DNA from: an uncultured Sphingobacteriales bacterium
GTDB taxonomy: Bacteria > Bacteroidota > Bacteroidia > Chitinophagales > Chitinophagaceae
Reading direction: 5' to 3'
Assembly (NCBI GenBank): GCA_937871285.1
Contig: CALMQS010000082.1
Location: 1 to 47,898 of the forward strand
Length of the DNA stretch: 47,898 nucleotides
The notes under the pieces were generated by a model, which worked only from the letters and a program-made list of their open reading frames with translations, ran no database searches and was not told the DNA's origin. Shown here one piece after another: positions 44,137 through 47,898 of this stretch. Each line of letters starts with the position of its first letter. The first letter of the stretch is position 1. The position numbers and the translations under genes were made by a program.

Positions 44137-44240
44137 TGAATGGTGAATAGCGTGTGGTTAGCCTCACGTGAGTAGTTACTCACCTGTGTCATGATACCTC
44201 ATACCTCACACCTGAAAACCTGCACCCTGAAACATGAAAC
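44137..44240. repeat. GTGA/TCAC-rich imperfect palindromic repeat between convergent genes
   Basis: The left half is GTGA-rich (GGTGAATGGTGAATAGCG), the right half TCAC/ACCT-rich (ACCTCATACCTCACACCTGA), and GTGAGTAGTTACTCAC stands in the middle. The halves are partly complementary and could fold as a two-way terminator. A related GTGA-rich stretch occurs at 38455 and another at 47760. Confidence 0.4.
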
Positions 44241-44246
44241 CTCCCT

Positions 44247-44768
44247 CTACCATTCTCCCAGCTCCTGCACACCGTGGGCGTATTTTGCTTCATGATCCAG
44301 CAGCCATTTTTTCCGCCACAGATCACCGCCATAGCCAACCAAACTACCATTGGCGCCAATAACCCGGTGGCAGGGCACTACGATGCATAATTGATTTTTT
44401 CCATTGGTGGTTCCCACCGCACGAATGGCTTTTACATTGCCGGTTCTTTTAGACAATTCCAGGTAGGAAATGGTTTTCCCGAAAGGGATACCCGGCAAAG
44501 CATTCCATATTTTTTGCTGAAAAGGAGTTCCCTCCTGGCTGAAGGGGAAATCAAATACTCTCCGCCGTCCTGCAAAATACTCATCCAGCTGGGTAGTGCA
44601 GGTATGCACAACAGCGCTGCCTGCATCATGCTTTATTTCAGCTTCATTTAACTTTGGTCCTTTCCACGCGTTTACAAACAATATGGCATGAATTGCTTCA
44701 GCGGAGCTTTTAATTTCCAGCGTACCAACAGGGGAATCATAATATGTTACACACAAACCGGTTGCTAC
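44247..44768 (-). CDS. ogt: Methylated-DNA-protein-cysteine S-methyltransferase (Ogt type)
   Basis: The start at the ATG at 44768 gives 173 residues beginning MVATGLCVTYYDSPVGTLEI, the usual Ogt N-terminus. An upstream TTG at 44801 overlaps a -7 promoter box and is therefore rejected, and AAAGGGA sits 8 bases before the chosen ATG. The C-terminal ADA-type domain has FQQKIWNALPGIPFGKTISY, the active Cys in IVVPCHRVIGANGSLVGYGG, and WRKKWLLDHE. It repairs O6-alkylguanine by moving the alkyl group to that Cys. It lies downstream of csaA, but its own promoter makes it a separate unit. Confidence 0.93.
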   Translation of the reverse strand, partial: VATGLCVTYYDSPVGTLEIKSSAEAIHAILFVNAWKGPKLNEAEIKHDAGSAVVHTCTTQLDEYFAGRRRVFDFPFSQEGTPFQQKIWNALPGIPFGKTISYLELSKRTGNVKAIRAVGTTNGKNQLCIVVPCHRVIGANGSLVGYGGDLWRKKWLLDHEAKYAHGVQELGEW

Positions 44769-44798
44769 CATTTTGTATATCCCTTTAATCAATGCACG

Positions 44799-44806
44799 CA
44801 AAATTA
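44799..44806 (-). promoter_or_regulatory. -7 promoter box (TAATTTTG) of ogt
   Basis: This is a perfect TAnnTTTG on the minus strand, 31 bases above the ATG at 44768, in the gap after csaA. No clear -33 element was seen. Confidence 0.4.
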
Positions 44807-44815
44807 GCGCAATTC

Positions 44816-45148
44816 TTATCCTATCCTGCTACCGTTGATAACTTTTTGCTGCGGTTGCAGCAACACCACGGTATTGCTGTCTGTATATACGCCCAGCACC
44901 AGGCATTCGCTGAAGAAGCTGGCGATTTGTTTAACCGGGAAGTTCACCACAGCGATCACCTGTTTGTCAATAAGCTCATCCGTGGTATACAACGTGGTAA
45001 TCTGCGCGGATGATCTTTTTATGCCCAGTTCGCCAAAATCAATCGTTAGCTGGTAGGCGGGCTTTTTAGCTTTGGGAAATGGTACGGCTGCTGTGATGGT
45101 TCCCACCCGGATATCAATTTTTTCAAAATCGTTCCATGAAATATCCAT
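44816..45148 (-). CDS. csaA: tRNA-binding protein CsaA
   Basis: This 110-residue protein is a single OB-fold tRNA-binding domain: FEKIDIRVGTITAAVPFPKA, KPAYQLTIDFGELGIKRSSA and LGVYTDSNTVVLLQPQ. Length and order fit CsaA, which was first described with secretion and chaperone effects and binds tRNA like the Trbp111 family. It is separated from ogt by its stop and a promoter. A -7 box TAGCTTTG lies 18 bases above the start. Confidence 0.93.
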   Translation of the reverse strand: MDISWNDFEKIDIRVGTITAAVPFPKAKKPAYQLTIDFGELGIKRSSAQITTLYTTDELIDKQVIAVVNFPVKQIASFFSECLVLGVYTDSNTVVLLQPQQKVINGSRIG

Positions 45149-45165
45149 AGCATAAAAATTGCCGG

Positions 45166-45173
45166 CAAAGCTA
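45166..45173 (-). promoter_or_regulatory. -7 promoter box (TAGCTTTG) of csaA
   Basis: This is a perfect TAnnTTTG match on the minus strand, 18 bases above the csaA ATG, implying a very short leader. No TTG is seen at the expected -33 position. Confidence 0.4.
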
Positions 45174-45480
45174 AAAAGAGTAATTGATATGGCTCTACCT
45201 GTTAATGGTTATTTGCTACAGGATTAATGCCGTTGCGAACATCCACAGGAAAACGAAGAGCAATTTGGGGCTGTGAACCAAGGTGCAAAGCCCTACAGCC
45301 GTCCCGGCTATGCACTGTACCCCGATGCATATCGGGGTGCCGTTTCTATCCGGCAGCCTTTCGGCTACAGAACAAGAAAGGCGCTGACGATTATACCGGC
45401 GCCGGAAGCAATTTAAAAATCTGTATTCGCTCCGAATATATAGTCTTTACCGTGGTTAAGTTGAATAAAGCGGGGGTATG
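45174..45480. other. Intergenic region with a cluster of hairpins
   Basis: A stretch of about 300 bases without a credible gene lies between csaA and the next stop. Three stem-loops stand close together: AGCC/GGCT (45297-45309), a 10-bp stem with one G-T pair around GCAT (45317-45340, CCCCGAT with ATCGGGG), and AGCC/GGCT (45355-45366). It could be a small structured RNA, a two-way terminator, or a copy of an interspersed repeat. A 116-codon plus-strand frame here shows no family. Confidence 0.4.
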
Positions 45481-46191
45481 CTATTTTTTTGAGCTATGGA
45501 ATTCATCAACATACGCAGCCAGGTGTAAAAGAGGAAGCAGGTCTTCTAATTCTTCTTTTGTTGAGGGCATATCGTGAAAGTCATAACTGCGCACTTTTGT
45601 TACGCAATCGTATTCACCAAGTATATTATCAAGTAAAAGCAGCGCGCCATAAGCTACCTGGTTATAGTTTTCTTCAGTTATGCCCTTTGCATAAATGATC
45701 ACATCGAGCGTATCGCCGGTAACGATGGGAAAGAATTTCATTTGCTCCGGATCTAATTCATGATCCTGTGCTTTTAATTTCATTCCCTTCAGTTGTTCAG
45801 GGTGCATCCTTTGCCGGAAAGCAATAAATTGCCATCCTTTAATTGCAGGCGCTTTGGCAATAATATTTTTAACAAGGCCAAATAAATCTTCATTCCCATC
45901 GGCAGAAACCGTCATCCGGATTATACCATTTTGCGGTGGTTCCAGTTCAATAGCAAGTCCCGGCTGAATTTTTTTTGCCTGTACCAGCATTTCGGTTAAA
46001 TAGCTGTCGGGGTTTTCCTCAAAATTACTGAGCCGTTTCTGGTTTGCTTTGAACCATTTCCAAAAATTTTCGATGGGATCTTTTTTAACAAAATTCCCTG
46101 ACACCGGATTTTTCTTTTCCTCTTTGTTGCCGGCTGTACAAATTGTTAGTCCAAGAAAAATTGCCGGGATAAGTATTAAAAATTGCTTCAT
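45481..46191 (-). CDS. Exported protein of unknown function
   Basis: I recognise no named family in this 236-residue protein. It has a signal peptide (hydrophobic about 4-19, possible cleavage after CTAG or a lipid Cys at 18). The mature part is acidic with FWKWFKANQKRLSNFEENP, a segment on MTVSADGNEDLFGLV, and aromatic-rich WQFIAFRQRMHPEQL. The FWxWF start and mixed alpha-beta content recall DUF695-like regulators, but that is only a weak impression. A -7 box TAACTTTG lies 11 bases above the ATG, so the leader would be almost absent. Confidence 0.7.
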   Translation of the reverse strand: MKQFLILIPAIFLGLTICTAGNKEEKKNPVSGNFVKKDPIENFWKWFKANQKRLSNFEENPDSYLTEMLVQAKKIQPGLAIELEPPQNGIIRMTVSADGNEDLFGLVKNIIAKAPAIKGWQFIAFRQRMHPEQLKGMKLKAQDHELDPEQMKFFPIVTGDTLDVIIYAKGITEENYNQVAYGALLLLDNILGEYDCVTKVRSYDFHDMPSTKEELEDLLPLLHLAAYVDEFHSSKK

Positions 46192-46201
46192 AGTGCTGCA
46201 T

Positions 46202-46209
46202 CAAAGTTA
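46202..46209 (-). promoter_or_regulatory. -7 promoter box (TAACTTTG) of the exported-protein gene
   Basis: This is a perfect TAnnTTTG match on the minus strand, starting 11 bases above the ATG at 46191. If real, the transcript is nearly leaderless. Confidence 0.4.
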
Positions 46210-46321
46210 AAAAAATATTCTTCTTCCTGCTCTCCGGTTAACTGCAAACCCAAAATCATAAACCAACAAACTACTCATAAACTTCCCAACTTCTTCCTAC
46301 CTTAACATAAAATTTTTAGCT

Positions 46322-47764
46322 ATGCCTGCCTATAAAAAAAATAATTCACGCAGAAAGTTTATCCGTAATACCGCGCTTGCCGCTTCCGGCTTTTTTATTG
46401 TACCCCGTTATGTGTTAGGAAAGGGTTATACCGCTCCCAGCGATAAGCTGAATATTGCCGGTATAGGTGTAGGCGGAAAAGCAGAAGTAAACCTGCCTTA
46501 TGCTTTTAATAAAGGATCAGATAATATTGTTGCGCTCTGCGACGTAGACGACCGTCAGGCGGTAAACGGCCGCAAGCGATGGCCCAAAGCGCCCTACTAT
46601 AAAGATTTCCGGCAAATGCTGGAAAAAGAGAATAAAAATATAGATGCAGTGATTATTACCACACCCGATCACATGCATTTTGTGCAGGCCATGACCGCTA
46701 TGCAGTTGGGCAAGCACGTGTATTGCGAAAAACCGCTTACCCACGATATTTATGAAGCCCGTATGCTTACCCGCGCCGCGGCAAAATACAAAGTAGTTAC
46801 GCAAATGGGCAACCAGGGCAGCAGCGGCGATGATACGCGGCTTATTGAAACCTGGGTACAGGACGGGCTTATAGGTGATGTGCATACCGTACACGTATGG
46901 ACGAACCGTCCTACCTGGCCGCAGGGCATTCCTACACCTAAAGGAAAATTTGCGATACCGAAAGAGGTAGACTGGGAACTATGGCTTGGCACTGCTCCCT
47001 ACAGGGGATTTAACCCTACCTACCTGCCGGCCATATGGCGGGGCTGGGTTGATTTTGGAACAGGCTCGCTCGGTGATATGGGCTGTCATTTTATTGACGT
47101 GCCCTACCGTGCATTGAAGCTAGGCTATCCTGTTGCGGTGGAAACCAGCGTGGGATCCGTATATACCGGTTTCTTCCAGGAAGCTATTTACCCCGACAGC
47201 TATCCCCCATCTGCTAAAACGCATATCCGGTTCCCTGCAAGGGAAAACATGCCGGCGGTTGAAATGGTGTGGTACGATGGCGGCATCCGTCCTAAACGAC
47301 CTGTTGAACTATTGCCTGATGAGGAAATGGGAGAATACGACGGCGGAATTATTTTTGAAGGAACGAAAGGCAAGATCATGGCCGGGCTTTTCGGCCGCAA
47401 CCCAACGTTGCTGCCTACACGAAAAATGAAGGAAACGGAACTGCCCAAATCGAAATTCGGTTTCGTGGAAGGTGGTACCGAAGGGCACCAGCAGCAATGG
47501 GTAAAGGCGTGCAAACAGGGATATGGCGCCTATACCAGCTCTTCGTTCGATAAATCGGGACCTCTAACGGAAACCGTACTCATGGGCAACCTGGCCGTGC
47601 ACAGCTATAATCATTTTGAAACCGATGCCAAAGGCAACCGCAAGTTCAATGGCAGAAAACAACTGCTCTGGGATGGCGAAAACATGCGCATTACCAATTT
47701 TGAACCGGCTAACCAGTTTGTGAGAAGAAAGTACAGGGGAAACTGGAACGGGAGTAGTGAGTAG
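46322..47764 (+). CDS. Tat-exported Gfo/Idh/MocA-family oxidoreductase
   Basis: This 480-residue protein begins with a twin-arginine signal (NNSRRKFIRNTALAASGFFI). The Rossmann fold follows with GIGVGGKAEVN, the cofactor loop VITTPDHMHF, and the catalytic EKPLTHDIYEAR (the Glu-Lys-Pro motif). A C-terminal alpha/beta dimer domain completes the protein. In Bacteroidota such Tat-exported enzymes often act on sugars or glycans in the periplasm; the substrate here is unknown. It stands alone. The gene is followed within 42 bases by a tandem-repeat tract. Confidence 0.92.
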   Translation: MPAYKKNNSRRKFIRNTALAASGFFIVPRYVLGKGYTAPSDKLNIAGIGVGGKAEVNLPYAFNKGSDNIVALCDVDDRQAVNGRKRWPKAPYYKDFRQMLEKENKNIDAVIITTPDHMHFVQAMTAMQLGKHVYCEKPLTHDIYEARMLTRAAAKYKVVTQMGNQGSSGDDTRLIETWVQDGLIGDVHTVHVWTNRPTWPQGIPTPKGKFAIPKEVDWELWLGTAPYRGFNPTYLPAIWRGWVDFGTGSLGDMGCHFIDVPYRALKLGYPVAVETSVGSVYTGFFQEAIYPDSYPPSAKTHIRFPARENMPAVEMVWYDGGIRPKRPVELLPDEEMGEYDGGIIFEGTKGKIMAGLFGRNPTLLPTRKMKETELPKSKFGFVEGGTEGHQQQWVKACKQGYGAYTSSSFDKSGPLTETVLMGNLAVHSYNHFETDAKGNRKFNGRKQLLWDGENMRITNFEPANQFVRRKYRGNWNGSSE

Positions 47765-47805
47765 TAAGTGATAAGTGGGCAGTAGTGGTAAGCTGATACT
47801 TCAAA

Positions 47806-47898
47806 CCTTATACCCTATACCTTATACCCTATACCCTATACCTTATACCCTATACCTTATACCCTATACCTTATACCCTATACCTTATACCCTATACC
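47806..47898. repeat. Heptamer tandem repeat (CCTTATA/CCCTATA), open at the window end
   Basis: Thirteen consecutive 7-base units, mostly alternating CCTTATA and CCCTATA, run to the last base of the window, so the tract continues outside. It is non-coding and follows the oxidoreductase gene. Its full length cannot be seen. Confidence 0.9.

Noticed and set aside
44769..44801. TTG at 44801 as ogt start
   Set aside because: It overlaps a TAnnTTTG promoter box, and the internal ATG has a better ribosome-binding sequence and fits the family N-terminus.
45227..45577. 116-codon plus-strand frame
   Set aside because: It covers the hairpin cluster and the 3' end of the exported-protein gene, has a Cys/Arg-rich random composition and shows no family motif.

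Overview
The window looks like a chromosomal segment from a member of the Bacteroidota, most likely a Chitinophagaceae-type organism (inference from gene content only). Supporting signs are DUF3347 and haem-binding-domain proteins, an RteC remnant, a Bacteroidota-type tyrosine recombinase, DUF1573 and SUMF1 lipoprotein/exported proteins, a Tat-exported Gfo/Idh/MocA oxidoreductase, weak Shine-Dalgarno sites, and many TAnnTTTG (-7 box) promoters set very close to start codons.

Region 1 (1-7.7 kb) is a copper-resistance cluster read rightwards. It encodes a small HMA copper chaperone, a His-rich membrane protein, two DUF3347 proteins, a CxxCH haem-binding-domain protein, a large exported multicopper oxidase carrying a CopB-like outer-membrane barrel at its C-terminus, and a CPH-type (CopB-class) copper P-type ATPase. 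Together they would bind, oxidise and export copper.

Region 2 (7.7-15.55 kb) is a visibly AT-rich, leftward three-gene unit with one good promoter: an FRG-domain gene that appears frameshifted at its 5' end, a protein with an HEYLH zincin motif, and an 1806-residue STAND NTPase with a PD-(D/E)xK/Cap4-like N-terminus. This is a probable anti-phage (Avs-like) defence operon, and its gene combination is the most interesting thing in the window.

Region 3 (15.55-17.8 kb) is mobile-element debris: hairpins, three 23-bp imperfect tandem repeats with tRNA T-arm-like sequence, a tyrosine recombinase broken by one TAG codon, and the C-terminal end of an rteC gene. Regions 1-3 are probably accessory DNA.

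Region 4 (17.8-31.1 kb) holds an acyl-CoA dehydrogenase-like gene, an NAD(P)-binding epimerase-like gene, an exported amidohydrolase, a small membrane protein, and a deletion scar that joins the start of hppD to the middle of hmgA (tyrosine catabolism). Then comes a leftward tetR-tolC-MFP-RND efflux operon with a palindromic operator overlapping its promoter, a second TetR gene and a multi-pass membrane protein.

Region 5 (31.1-47.9 kb) is core chromosome: rimO, a SUMF1 protein, groES-groEL, nusB, a DUF1573 lipoprotein, yajC, coaE, a cysteine desulfurase, a GlmM-type phosphohexomutase, a PAP2 phosphatase, a CorC/CNNM-type protein, an esterase lipoprotein, ogt, csaA, an exported hypothetical protein and a Tat-exported oxidoreductase. 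The window ends inside a 7-bp tandem repeat. I saw no rRNA or CRISPR array and no complete tRNA.
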